Shown: positions 15,879 to 24,099 of the stretch, piece after piece
How the letters are laid out: each line of letters opens with the position of its first letter
How positions within the stretch are numbered: position 1 is the stretch's first letter
From: Streptomyces sp. NRRL S-118
GTDB taxonomy: Bacteria; Actinomycetota; Actinomycetes; Streptomycetales; Streptomycetaceae
NCBI RefSeq assembly: GCF_000716335.1
Contig: NZ_KL591006.1
Coordinates: 89,330 to 153,329 of the forward strand
Direction: 5' to 3'
DNA length: 64,000 bases
The notes under the pieces: generated by a model
The model's input: only the letters and a program-made list of their open reading frames with translations
Databases searched by the model: none
Told to the model about the DNA's origin: nothing
Program-made: the position numbers and the translations under genes

Positions 15879-16805
15879 ATGTCACTGCCGGCCGTCTTCC
15901 ACGACATCGCCGGGCGCGTCAACAACTGGGGCCGCTGGGGCGCCGACGACGAGCGGGGCACGCTGAACCTGATCACCGACGAGGTCGTCCGCGGGGCCGT
16001 CGCGACCGTGCGCACCGGACTGCGGGTCCCGCTCGCGCTGGACCTGCGCCACGACGGCGTGCAGACCGGGCTCGTCCCGGGCCGTGTGAACCCGCTGCAC
16101 GCGATGGTCCAGGTCAACCAGGAGCTGTTCGGGCCGGGCACGGTCGCCACCAGCGACGACGTCGTCACCATGGGGCTCCAGGCGGCCACCCACTGGGACG
16201 CCCTGACCCATGTGTCGCACTCCGGCCGGATCTACAACGGCCGCCCCGCCGCCTCCATCACCCCGCACGGCCGCAGCGCCTACTGCGGCATCGACAGGGC
16301 CCGGCACGTGGTCTCGCGCGGGGTGCTGCTGGACGTCGCCCGCGCGCGAGGGGTGGAGCGGCTGCCCGGGGGCCATGCGGTCACGCCGGAAGACCTGGAC
16401 GAGGCCGCGGAGTTCGGCGGGGTGGACGTGCGCGCGGGCGATGTCGTGCTCGTCCGGACGGGACAGGTAGGGGTGTACCTCGCGGGCGACCGGCACGCGT
16501 ACGGGTATCCGTCGCCCGGCCTGTCGGTCCGTACGCCCGAGTGGTTCCACGCGCACGACGTGGCGGCCGTCGCCAACGACACGCTCACCTTCGAGATCTT
16601 CCCGCCCGAGGTCGAGGGGCTGTGGCTGCCGGTCCACGCCCTGCACCTGGTCGAGATGGGCATGCTCCAGGGGCAGAACTGGAACCTCGAGGAGTTGTCC
16701 ACAGCCTGTGCACGGAGCGGGCGGTACGCCTTCCTGCTGGCCGCGATGCCCGAGCCGTTCGTGGGCGGTACGGGGACACCGGTCGCCCCGGTCGCCGTCC
16801 TGTGA
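15879..16805 (+). CDS. Cyclase-family (kynurenine-formamidase-like) metal hydrolase
   Basis: 308 aa from ATG 15879, chosen over ATG 15849 because GGGGAGG lies just upstream. The metal-binding signature of the family appears as ATHWDALTHVSH (~103-114), with further conserved NWGRWGADDERGTLNLIT at the N-terminus and VDVRAGDVVLVRTGQ centrally. Members hydrolyse amides or lactones or open rings with a Mn/Zn centre. In this locus a ring-opening hydrolase would fit breakdown of a cyclic acid. Operators 4-5 lie upstream and a strong hairpin (16898-16920) lies downstream. Confidence 0.88.
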   Translation: MSLPAVFHDIAGRVNNWGRWGADDERGTLNLITDEVVRGAVATVRTGLRVPLALDLRHDGVQTGLVPGRVNPLHAMVQVNQELFGPGTVATSDDVVTMGLQAATHWDALTHVSHSGRIYNGRPAASITPHGRSAYCGIDRARHVVSRGVLLDVARARGVERLPGGHAVTPEDLDEAAEFGGVDVRAGDVVLVRTGQVGVYLAGDRHAYGYPSPGLSVRTPEWFHAHDVAAVANDTLTFEIFPPEVEGLWLPVHALHLVEMGMLQGQNWNLEELSTACARSGRYAFLLAAMPEPFVGGTGTPVAPVAVL

Positions 16806-16897
16806 GTCGTGGGACAGGTGTGGAAGGAGGTGGCGGCGCGCACTCATGCGCGCCCCGAGCACGGCACGGCGGGCCGCCACCGCCGCGACCCGCACTC

Positions 16898-16920
16898 GCC
16901 GAGGGCGTCAAGCCCTCGGC
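16898..16920 (+). terminator. Hairpin terminator after cyclase-family gene
   Basis: A perfect 9-bp stem (GCCGAGGGC / GCCCTCGGC) with a 5-nt loop lies 93 nt after the stop. There is no T-run, as is common in Streptomyces. Confidence 0.7.
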
Positions 16921-17000
16921 GTCCCCTCGCCACGAATCGCTGATCCAAGGGTGATCAACCGGCCACGGCACGTCAACACCCCGTCAGGGGGGCGGTTCGA

Positions 17001-17474
17001 TCACAGCCGATGGGTGACAGCGCACGACGGCTCGTACGCCCCAGGCTCGCGCGCCGCCCGCGTCATGACGGGTGCGCCCCGGTCCACCTCGCACCAGATG
17101 CTCTTGCCGGCGCCCTCGCGCACCCAGCCCCACCGGTCGGCGAGCCCGTCGACGAGCTCCAGGCCCCGCCCGTTGGTGTCGTCCCCGGCCGCGTGCCGGG
17201 GCTGCGGCGCGCGGGCACTGCGGTCGGCGACCTCCACCCGCACCGTCCCCGCCTCGGCGGCGCCCGCCCCGAAGAGCATCCGCAGCACGGCCGGACAGCC
17301 CGTGTGCACGACGGCGTTGGTGACGAGCTCCGAGATGAGCAGCACCAGCGTCTCGGCCAGGGGCTCGTCCTCCCCTATCCCGGAGCCGGCGAGACGCGAC
17401 CGCGCCCATCTACGGGCGCGCCCCACCTCCGCGGGGTCCGGGCCGATTTCCAACTGAACCTGAAGCACCTGCAC
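17001..17474 (-). CDS. ATP-binding protein, HATPase_c_2 (SpoIIAB/RsbW-like anti-sigma kinase)
   Basis: 157 aa from ATG 17474. A stand-alone GHKL ATPase domain: N-box ELVTNAVVHTG (~48-58), G1-type VEVADRSARAPQ (~83-94) and G2 TNGRGLELVDGLADRWGW (~103-120). It belongs to the very large Streptomyces set of RsbW-like kinases that bind a sigma factor or a STAS antagonist. There is no partner next to it. It is preceded by an unusually AT-richer intergenic region. Target unknown. Confidence 0.88.
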   Translation of the reverse strand: MQVLQVQLEIGPDPAEVGRARRWARSRLAGSGIGEDEPLAETLVLLISELVTNAVVHTGCPAVLRMLFGAGAAEAGTVRVEVADRSARAPQPRHAAGDDTNGRGLELVDGLADRWGWVREGAGKSIWCEVDRGAPVMTRAAREPGAYEPSCAVTHRL

Positions 17475-17805
17475 CGCTCACACCATCCGAACCGGCGGAC
17501 ACATCGCCTCGCGCCTCACAGCGACCACAGCCGAAACAGTCGTCACTGAACGTGATTTCCCTGTGGGACAGCATGGTTGACGTACAGTCACCGCAACAAG
17601 CGCTTCGGGCATATTCCAGCGCAAGGGAGTACGCCTGGGGCATACTGTGCGACGCACGTTGCGGAGAGTCGAACAGGGGCGCGCTTCAGCGCGGGAACAC
17701 CCCGGTCCGGTCAGCACTCGCATCCCACGGAGAGTACCGGAGCGGGACGCCCGCGACGGGCCGTGACGGGTGCTCCCAAGGACACAACCCGGTATCGACG
17801 CGTCG
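17475..17805. other. Gene-free intergenic region with leader-like sequence
   Basis: A 331-bp gap of visibly lower GC than its surroundings. It must hold the promoter of the ATP-binding protein on the minus strand. On the plus strand a TTGACG (about 17577), an ATACT-type element and a purine-rich stretch before a GTG at about 17762 look like the start of a gene. That frame then runs only antisense into the acyl-CoA dehydrogenase gene. I call no gene here. Confidence 0.4.
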
Positions 17806-18933
17806 TCACACGCTGTGATCGGCGGCGTCCGGTCCGAGCGCGGCCGCGCACACCTCCTCCGCGACCCGCGCCGTCATCCCGCGCTCCGCCCGCACCCACG
17901 CCCGCTTGAGGTGCAGGTGGACGTCGGCCTCCCAGGTGAAGCCCATGCCCCCGTACACCTGGAGACAGTCCCGCGCGCCCCGCACCGCGGCCTCGTCGGC
18001 CAGCAGCTTGGCGGCGGCGACGTCCACCGGGTCGCCGGTGACGGCCGCGGCGTACACCGCGGCGCGGGCCACCTCGACCCGCACCAGCATGTCGGCGCAC
18101 AGGTGCTTGACCGCCTGGAAGGCCCCGATGGGCGACCCGAACTGCTCCCGGACGCACGCGTACCGCGCCGCCAGCTCGGTCGTCCGCCCCGCGCTGCCGA
18201 GCTGCTCGGCGGCCGTCAGCAGCACGGCGGCCAGGTGAGCCGCGTGGGCCCCATCCGCCGCGCCCGTCGCGCCCGCCGCACAAGCCGCCTTCACCGCCTG
18301 AGCCACGCCCGTCACCTCCGCCCCACCCGCGGCGTGCGTCACGCTCGTCACCTTCGCCCCACCCGCAGCGTGCATCACGCTCGTCACCTCCGCCCCATCC
18401 ACCGCCTGAGCCCCGCCCGTCACCTGCACCCCATCCGCCACATCCGCCGCACGATTCGCGCCCGCCGCCTCCGGGCGGTCCGCAGGGAGGCGGTGGAGCG
18501 GCGTCAGCGGGTCCACCGAGCGGACCGGCTCGGCCCCCGTGGCGTCGCCCTCGACGACGTCCGCGGCGTCCAGCCACTCCACCAGCCTCCCGGTCACGGC
18601 CGTGACGACCACCTCGCCCCGCGCCGCGCCCGGGATCCGGCCCGCCGCCAGGTGCGTCGCCACCAGCGGTCCGGGCAGCAGCACCCGCCCGGCCTCCTCG
18701 AAGGCCAGCACCGCCTCCGGCAGCCCGAGCCCGGCCCCGCCGTCCGCCTCCGGCAGCCGCAGCGCGAAGAACCCGGCCCGCCCGAGCTCCCGCCACAGGC
18801 CGCGGTCGAGCGTCCCGCCGTCCACCGCCGCCCGCAGCGCGTCCCTCGCGAACCGCCTCTCCAGCACCTCGCGCACACCGCGCCGCAGGGCCCGCTGGTC
18901 GTCCGTCAGCCGGAAGCGCACGGCACCGGTCAC
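17806..18933 (-). CDS. Acyl-CoA dehydrogenase, small/partner subunit with repeat insertion
   Basis: 375 aa from GTG 18933, overlapping the preceding dehydrogenase stop (GTGA). N-terminal (RFRLTDDQRALRRGVREVL) and C-terminal (ACVREQFGSPIGAFQAVKHLCADM, QVYGGMGFTWEADVHLHLKRAW) blocks match the FadE27/FadE28-type partner subunits that form alpha2-beta2 acyl-CoA dehydrogenases in mycobacterial steroid side-chain degradation. The middle domain is shortened, and residues ~161-208 are replaced by a 12-residue degenerate repeat rich in Ala, Gly, Val and Thr. The canonical WCQG/SEPGAGSD FAD block is absent. I infer a non-autonomous subunit that works with the adjacent 18930-20063 product. Confidence 0.85.
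   Translation of the reverse strand: MTGAVRFRLTDDQRALRRGVREVLERRFARDALRAAVDGGTLDRGLWRELGRAGFFALRLPEADGGAGLGLPEAVLAFEEAGRVLLPGPLVATHLAAGRIPGAARGEVVVTAVTGRLVEWLDAADVVEGDATGAEPVRSVDPLTPLHRLPADRPEAAGANRAADVADGVQVTGGAQAVDGAEVTSVMHAAGGAKVTSVTHAAGGAEVTGVAQAVKAACAAGATGAADGAHAAHLAAVLLTAAEQLGSAGRTTELAARYACVREQFGSPIGAFQAVKHLCADMLVRVEVARAAVYAAAVTGDPVDVAAAKLLADEAAVRGARDCLQVYGGMGFTWEADVHLHLKRAWVRAERGMTARVAEEVCAAALGPDAADHSV
18310..18453. repeat. Four tandem copies of a 36-bp coding repeat
   Basis: Units start at 18310, 18346, 18382 and 18418, each beginning CGTCACCT and each 36 bp (12 codons); the first two differ at about three positions and the last two are more diverged. The repeat lies in frame inside the acyl-CoA dehydrogenase gene, at residues ~161-208. 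Confidence 0.85.
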
Positions 18934-20063
18934 CTGCCCTTCGGGAGGCCGAGGATCCGCTCGGCGACGATGTTCCGCTGGATCTGCGAGGTGCCGGCGG
19001 CGATGGTGTACGAGAGCGAGGAGAGCCGGTCCGCCGTCCAGGCGCCGTCCAGGTCCAGGCAGCCGGGCCCCAGCACCTCGGCCGCCGCGTCGTACAGCTC
19101 CTGCCGGGCGTGCGAGTAGCGCAGCTTGAACACGGAGCCGCCGGTGCCGGGCACCGCGCCGGTCGCCTCCGCCTCGCTGACGTTCCACTGCGTCAGCCGC
19201 CACAGCGCGCGGAACTCGGCGGCCAGCCGTCCGAGCCGGCGCCGCAGCGCGTCGTCGTCCCAGCGGCCGTTCCCGCGGGCCTCGCGGGCCAGCTCGCCGA
19301 GCACCCGGCGGCAGGCGACGACCTCGCCCGCGAAGGCGGTGCCCCGCTCGTACGAGAGCGTGACCAGGGTGACCCGCCAGCCGTCGTTCTCCTCCCCCAC
19401 CCGGTTGGCCACGGGCACCCGCACCTCGTCCAGGAACACCTCCGCGAACTCCGCCGGCCCGGCGAGCGTGCGCAGCGGCCGCACCGTCACCCCGGGGGCG
19501 TCCATGGGCAGGGCGAGCCAGCTGATGCCGCGGTGCCGGGGAGCGCCCGGGTCCGTCCGTACCAGCAGCTCGCACCAGTCGGCGACCTCCGCGTGCGAGG
19601 TCCAGATCTTGCTGCCGGTCACCACGTACGCGTCGCCGTCCCGCCGCGCGCGCGTGCGCAAGGACGCCAGGTCGGAGCCCGCGCCGGGCTCGCTGAAGCC
19701 CTGGCACCACACCTCGTCGCCCCGCAGGATCGGTTCGAGCCACCGTTCGCGCTGCGCGGCCGTGCCCTCCGCCGCGATCGTCGGCCCGGCGTGCAGCAGC
19801 CCGACGAAGTTGGCGCCCACGTACGGCGCGCCGGCGAGCTCGGTCTCCTCCAGGAAGATCAGGCGCAGGGTCGGGGAGGCCTCCCAGTGGACGTCCGCGT
19901 ACCCGGCGTCGTACAGCATGCGCTGCCAGCCGGTGTCGTACGCCCGCCGGGCCGGCCAGTCGTCGGGGGCGGGCTTCGGCGGCAGGGCCGGCAGGGCGCC
20001 GGCGAGCCACTGCCGCAGCCGGCGCCGGAAGTCCTCCTCGGCCTCGCCGTACGCCAGGTCCAT
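18930..20063 (-). CDS. Acyl-CoA dehydrogenase, FAD-binding subunit
   Basis: 377 aa from ATG 20063, overlapping the amidohydrolase stop. Complete acyl-CoA dehydrogenase: N-domain (MDLAYGEAEEDFRRRLRQWL), FAD/substrate beta domain (GDEVWCQGFSEPGAGSDLASLRTRA, YVVTGSKIWTSHAEVADWCELLVRT) and C-domain ending SYTIAAGTSQIQRNIVAERILGLP. The WCQGFSEPGAGSDLAS/SKIWTSHA pattern is that of FadE26/29-type subunits. Directly followed by its partner gene at 17806-18933, implying co-translation and a heteromeric enzyme. Confidence 0.92.
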   Translation of the reverse strand: MDLAYGEAEEDFRRRLRQWLAGALPALPPKPAPDDWPARRAYDTGWQRMLYDAGYADVHWEASPTLRLIFLEETELAGAPYVGANFVGLLHAGPTIAAEGTAAQRERWLEPILRGDEVWCQGFSEPGAGSDLASLRTRARRDGDAYVVTGSKIWTSHAEVADWCELLVRTDPGAPRHRGISWLALPMDAPGVTVRPLRTLAGPAEFAEVFLDEVRVPVANRVGEENDGWRVTLVTLSYERGTAFAGEVVACRRVLGELAREARGNGRWDDDALRRRLGRLAAEFRALWRLTQWNVSEAEATGAVPGTGGSVFKLRYSHARQELYDAAAEVLGPGCLDLDGAWTADRLSSLSYTIAAGTSQIQRNIVAERILGLPKGR

Positions 20064-21253
20064 CAGTCGAGGTCCAGGCCCAGCATGCGGATGGCGTTGC
20101 CGCGCATCAGTTTGTGGACGGTCTCGTCGTCGAGGCCCGCGACGTGGTCGAGGGCGACCTCCTTGGTGTGCGGGAAGGTGGAGTCGACGTGCGGGTAGTC
20201 GGTCTCGAAGGTGGCGTTGTCCCGGCCCACGACGTCGAGGGACGCGATGCCGTGCTTGTCGCGGAAGAAGCAGCAGAAGACCTGCCGGTAGTAGTACGTG
20301 GAGGGCGGTTCGGGCACCAGGTCGCGCACCCCGCCCCAGGCGCGGTGCTCCTCCCACACGTCGTCGGCGCGCTCCAGGGCGTAGGGGATCCAGCCCATCT
20401 GGCCTTCGCTGTAGGCGAGCTTCAGGCGCGGGAACCTCACCAGGACGCCGCTGAAGAGGAAGTCCATCATCGACGCCATGGCGTTGTTGAAGCTGAGCGA
20501 CGCCTGCACGGCGGGCGGGGCGTCCGGGGAGGCCGCCGGCATCTGCGAGGACGACCCGATGTGCATGTTGACGACCGTCCCGGTCTCCTCGCACACCGCG
20601 AAGAAGGGGTCCCAGTGGCCGGAGTGGATGGAGGGCAGTCCCAGGTACGTGGGGATCTCGGAGAAGGTCACCGCCCGCACACCGCGGGCGGCGTTGCGCC
20701 GGACCTCCGCGACCGCGAGGCCGATGTCCCAGAGGGGGATGAGACAGAGCGGGATCAGCCGGCCGCCGCTGTCACCGCACCACTCCTCCACCATCCAGTC
20801 GTTGTACGCGCGGACGCAGGCCAGGGCGACCTCCTTGTCCTTGGCCTCGGCGAAGGTCTGGCCGCAGAACCGGGGGAAGGTGGGGAAGCACAGGGACGCC
20901 TCGACGTGGTTGAGGTCCATGTCCTCCAGCCGCGCCTTCGGGTCCCAGCAGCCGCGCCGCATCTCCTCGCGGGTGATCCCTTCGAGGGTCATCTCGTCGC
21001 GGTCGAAGCCGACGGCGGCGATGTTGCGCTTGTACGGGAACTGCAGGTCCTCGTAGATCCACCAGTCCGCGGGCGGGCCGTCCGGGTCCATCGTGATGCG
21101 GTACGCGCCGCCGACGTAGGCGAGCTCGCCGATGCCGGCCGTGAGCGGCTTCGGACCGCGGTCGCGGTACTTCGCGGGCAGCCAGGTCTCGAAGAGGTGG
21201 GGCGGCTCGATCACGTGGTCGTCGACGCTGATGATCCGGGGCAGGTCCGGCAT
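20063..21253 (-). CDS. Amidohydrolase-2 family protein
   Basis: 396 aa from ATG 21253, with GGGAGG at ideal spacing; the longer frame upstream would run through operator copy 6. Metal-binding hydrolase: SVDDHVIEPPHLFETWLP (~9-26) is the N-terminal motif of ACMSD/amidohydrolase_2 proteins, NMHIGSSS provides a later histidine and FETDYPHVDSTFP an acidic/histidine pair near the C-terminus. Such proteins sit in actinobacterial acyl-CoA catabolic clusters and may decarboxylate or hydrolyse an intermediate. First gene of the operon with both dehydrogenase subunits. Confidence 0.9.
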   Translation of the reverse strand: MPDLPRIISVDDHVIEPPHLFETWLPAKYRDRGPKPLTAGIGELAYVGGAYRITMDPDGPPADWWIYEDLQFPYKRNIAAVGFDRDEMTLEGITREEMRRGCWDPKARLEDMDLNHVEASLCFPTFPRFCGQTFAEAKDKEVALACVRAYNDWMVEEWCGDSGGRLIPLCLIPLWDIGLAVAEVRRNAARGVRAVTFSEIPTYLGLPSIHSGHWDPFFAVCEETGTVVNMHIGSSSQMPAASPDAPPAVQASLSFNNAMASMMDFLFSGVLVRFPRLKLAYSEGQMGWIPYALERADDVWEEHRAWGGVRDLVPEPPSTYYYRQVFCCFFRDKHGIASLDVVGRDNATFETDYPHVDSTFPHTKEVALDHVAGLDDETVHKLMRGNAIRMLGLDLD

Positions 21254-21267
21254 GACGCCTCCCGTTT

Positions 21268-21282
21268 CTGATGACCCGTCAG
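21268..21282. promoter_or_regulatory. CTGAC-N5-GTCAG operator, copy 6
   Basis: CTGATGACCCGTCAG has one mismatch in the left arm and lies only 15 nt upstream of the amidohydrolase ATG, right next to its ribosome-binding site, so binding would block transcription very near the start. Confidence 0.65.
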
Positions 21283-21346
21283 ATGCGAGCCTAGCCCCGG
21301 CCCCCTGGACCGACAAGGCGCACCGCCCTACGCTCACCGCACCGAC

Positions 21347-21361
21347 CTGACAGTCCGTCAG
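21347..21361. promoter_or_regulatory. CTGAC-N5-GTCAG operator, copy 7
   Basis: CTGACAGTCCGTCAG has perfect arms and lies 15 nt upstream of the GTG of the AMP-forming ligase, the mirror image of copy 6 relative to the divergent gene. Confidence 0.7.
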
Positions 21362-21375
21362 CCGAGGAGGGCGCC

Positions 21376-22884
21376 GTGCCGCCGGAGACCCCGCACACCC
21401 TGGACGCCTCCACGACCCTGTGGGAGCTCGTCGAACGCCGTGCGCACCTCACCCCCGACCGGCCCGTCCTCCTCCAGGGCGGCCGCACCCTCACCTTCGC
21501 CGGGCTGCGCGACCGCGCCGAGCGGACCGCGGCCGGGCTGTGGCGGATGGGCGTCCGGCCCGGGACGGTCGTCGGCTGGCAGCTGCCCACCCGGATCGAG
21601 ACGGTGGTGCTGTGCGTGGCACTGGCCCGCCTCGGCGCCGTGCAGACCCCGCTGATCCCCTTCCACCGCGACCGCGAGGTGGGCTTCGCCCTGCGCAAGG
21701 CCGGGGCCGCCTTCTTCGCCGTACCCGGGCCGGGCGCGTGGCGCGGCTTCGACCACGGCGCGATGGCCTGGCGGATCGGCGCGCGTGGCGTCTTCGAGGC
21801 GTACCGGAGCCTCCCGGACGACGACCCGTCCGTCCTGCCGGCCCCGCCCGCCTCCGGCACCGACGTCCGCTGGGTGTACTGGACCTCGGGCACCACCTCC
21901 GACCCCAAGGGCGTCCTGCACACCGACCGCTCGCTCATCGCGGGCGGCGCGTGCCTCGCCCACGCGCTGCGCCTGTCCGCGGACGACGTCGGCTCGATCG
22001 CCTTCCCCTTCGCGCACGTCGGCGGGCTGGACTACCTCGTGATGCTGCTGCTGTACGGCTTCCCGGCCGTGCTCTTCGAGGTGTTCGCCCTGCCCGGCGC
22101 GCTGGCCGAGTACCGCAGGCACGGCGTGACCACGGCCGGCGGGTCCACCGCCTTCTACTCGATGTTCCTCGCCGCGCAGCGCGCCCTGCCGCCGGGCCGG
22201 AAGCTGATCCCCACGCTGCGGCTGCTGGCGGGCGGCGGCGCGCCCAAGCCGCCGGAGCTGTACCACGCGGTCGTACGGGAAATGGGGTGCCGGCTCACCC
22301 ACGGGTACGGCATGACCGAGGCGCCGATGATCACCATGGGGTCGCCGGACGACACCGACGAGAACCTGGCCACCACCGAGGGCCGGCCCCCGGCCGGGAT
22401 GGAGATACGCATCGTCGACGGGGAGGTGCGGCTCCGCGGCGAGGCCGTGTGCCGGGGCTACCTCGATCCCGCGCAGACCGCCGCGGCGTTCGACACCGAC
22501 GGGTTCCTGCGGACCGGCGACCTCGGGCACCTCACCGGGTCGGGGCACCTGGTGCTGACCGGACGCCTGAAGGACGTCATCATCCGCAAGGGCGAGAACA
22601 TCTCCGCCCGCGAGATCGAGGACCTGCTCCACAAGCACCCGGCGATCCGGGACGTGGCGGTGATCGGGCTGCCGGACGCCGCGCGCGGCGAGCTGGTGTG
22701 CGCGGTCGTGGAGCAGCCGGACGGCACCGGGCGGCTCACCCTGGAGGACGTCACCGCCCACCTGCGCGCGCAGGGCCTCTCCGTGCACAAACTGCCCGAA
22801 CGCCTCGAAGTGGTGGACGCGCTGCCCCGCAACGAGACCCTGCGCAAGGTGCTCAAGCACCGGCTGCGGGAGCGGTACTCCTGA
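21376..22884 (+). CDS. AMP-forming acyl-CoA synthetase (class I adenylate-forming)
   Basis: 502 aa from GTG 21376, with GAGGAGG upstream. ANL-superfamily motifs: P-loop WTSGTTSDPKG (169-179), A5 HGYGMTEAP (~311-319), A7/A8 TGDLGHL...TGRLKDVIIRKGENIS (~378-410) and C-terminal A10 region with a lysine in NETLRKVLKH. Resembles cyclohexanecarboxylate and medium-chain acid CoA ligases. It gives the locus a second acid-activating enzyme besides the ADP-forming synthetase. A hairpin at 22919-22952 probably ends the transcript. Confidence 0.92.
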   Translation: MPPETPHTLDASTTLWELVERRAHLTPDRPVLLQGGRTLTFAGLRDRAERTAAGLWRMGVRPGTVVGWQLPTRIETVVLCVALARLGAVQTPLIPFHRDREVGFALRKAGAAFFAVPGPGAWRGFDHGAMAWRIGARGVFEAYRSLPDDDPSVLPAPPASGTDVRWVYWTSGTTSDPKGVLHTDRSLIAGGACLAHALRLSADDVGSIAFPFAHVGGLDYLVMLLLYGFPAVLFEVFALPGALAEYRRHGVTTAGGSTAFYSMFLAAQRALPPGRKLIPTLRLLAGGGAPKPPELYHAVVREMGCRLTHGYGMTEAPMITMGSPDDTDENLATTEGRPPAGMEIRIVDGEVRLRGEAVCRGYLDPAQTAAAFDTDGFLRTGDLGHLTGSGHLVLTGRLKDVIIRKGENISAREIEDLLHKHPAIRDVAVIGLPDAARGELVCAVVEQPDGTGRLTLEDVTAHLRAQGLSVHKLPERLEVVDALPRNETLRKVLKHRLRERYS

Positions 22885-22918
22885 ACCGCCCCCGGATCAC
22901 CGCGAGCCGCGCGGTTCC

Positions 22919-22952
22919 CGCGGGTCCCTCGTGGAGCCCGGCAGGACCCGCG
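22919..22952 (+). terminator. Hairpin after CoA ligase gene
   Basis: A 9-bp perfect stem (CGCGGGTCC / GGACCCGCG) encloses a 16-nt loop, 35 nt after the ligase stop and before the convergent EF-hand gene. Confidence 0.55.
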
Positions 22953-22977
22953 TGAACAGCGCTCCGGGGCGAGGCCC

Positions 22978-23487
22978 CTAGGCCATGCAGTAGCGGGCGA
23001 AGGCGGTGACCGCCTCCTCCTCGTCGACGCATCCGCTGCGGTCCACGTCCAGCGACTCGGCCGCGAGCGCAGCGGTGTGGGAGTCGACGCCCAGCACGCA
23101 CAGGGCCCGCTCCAGCGCCGCCACCTCCGTGCGGCCGTCGCCGTCCCGGGCGGCGACGGCGAGTACGGCACGGACGAAGGGGCGGGCGATCTCGGCGAAC
23201 CGCTCCGGGTTGTCGCGCAGCCGCTTGACGGCGCCGTTGACGAACTCGCCCCGCGTGACCCGCTGGTCGCCGTCCACGTCGGCGATGCCGGCCAGGCCCT
23301 GCCAGAAGGCCTCGGCGCCGCCCGACAGGGCCTGGCCCTTGTCGGAGCGGAACGGCGTGCCGAACGCCTCCAGCAGCCGGGAGGCCGCGGTGGTGAAGTC
23401 CTCGCGGGAGATATACCCGTTGCCGTCCTGGTCGAAGGCGTCGAACCGGGCGGCGATCCGGCGCTGGTACAAGTCCTCTGCGTCCAT
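22978..23487 (-). CDS. EF-hand calcium-binding protein
   Basis: 169 aa from ATG 23487. Four EF-hand positions: D19-D30 (DQDGNGYISRED), D70-E81 (DVDGDQRVTRGE) and D147-E158 (DVDRSGCVDEEE) are canonical 12-residue loops. The third (around residues 113-126, RDGDGRTEV) lacks a proper first ligand and is probably silent. The size and arrangement match the calerythrin/CabD-like calcium buffers and sensors of Streptomyces. No signal peptide, so cytoplasmic. It lies 32 nt downstream of the STAS gene on the same strand, so co-transcription with the anti-sigma antagonist is likely. Confidence 0.92.
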   Translation of the reverse strand: MDAEDLYQRRIAARFDAFDQDGNGYISREDFTTAASRLLEAFGTPFRSDKGQALSGGAEAFWQGLAGIADVDGDQRVTRGEFVNGAVKRLRDNPERFAEIARPFVRAVLAVAARDGDGRTEVAALERALCVLGVDSHTAALAAESLDVDRSGCVDEEEAVTAFARYCMA

Positions 23488-23519
23488 GACGGGGAGGGTA
23501 CGACGCGCGGGCTGCGCCG

Positions 23520-23903
23520 TCACGCGGAGAGCGGTTCCGCCCCGTCGGCGGTGGCGGTCTCGAGGTCGGGGTACACGGCGAACAGCCGCCGTACGCCGAG
23601 GGCGGCGAGGACGCGGTTGACGTGCGAGCCTTCCCCCATGGCGGCACCCTGGGCGGGGAGTATCAGGCGCAGCCTGCCGCGGCAGGAGTGCAGGAGGCGG
23701 CGGGCGGCGATGAGCACGCCGACGCCGCTGGAGTCGCAGAACCGCACCCGGGACAGGTCCAGGACCACGTCGTGGCGGCCGGCGGCGACGGCGTCGTGGA
23801 CGTGCCGCCGCACGACGGGCGAGGTGACCAGGTCCAGTTCCCCGCTGATGCGCAGCACGGACCAGGCGCCGTGCTCGGCTTCGTCCACCGTGAGCGTCGT
23901 CAC
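23520..23903 (-). CDS. STAS-domain anti-sigma factor antagonist
   Basis: 127 aa from GTG 23903 (GAAAGGTG upstream); the longer frame is poor coding sequence. STAS fold with the phosphorylatable-serine motif VRFCDSSGVGVLIAA (~53-67), equivalent to the SpoIIAA/RsbV site. Located divergently from the sigma factor at 24100, separated by 196 bp. It presumably frees a sigma factor by binding an RsbW-like kinase or the anti-sigma at 24660; the partner is inferred from position only. Confidence 0.92.
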   Translation of the reverse strand: MTTLTVDEAEHGAWSVLRISGELDLVTSPVVRRHVHDAVAAGRHDVVLDLSRVRFCDSSGVGVLIAARRLLHSCRGRLRLILPAQGAAMGEGSHVNRVLAALGVRRLFAVYPDLETATADGAEPLSA

Positions 23904-24099
23904 GCGCGCACCTTTCGTCAGGGAACCGCCAGGTTCGCCGAACCCGAGGCGTCGATTGCTTTCGCGGGCTGCTGCCCCACCGCCCCGCCATGAAACACCA
24001 TTCCCGCTGTGTGGGGTTTTCCTCCCCAAAGAGAGGTACGCGGCCGGTGCCGCCCACTACATTCGGGAGAGTCGGGTCGGCAGACTCCGGAGGCTCCGT

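Noticed and set aside
17552..17818. 88-codon plus-strand ORF in the intergenic region
   Set aside because: No family match that I recognise, weak start context and codon use unlike neighbours; kept only as part of the orphan-leader finding.
5341..22884. Antibiotic biosynthetic gene cluster
   Set aside because: No PKS, NRPS, terpene synthase or RiPP genes; the enzymes are catabolic CoA-type proteins.
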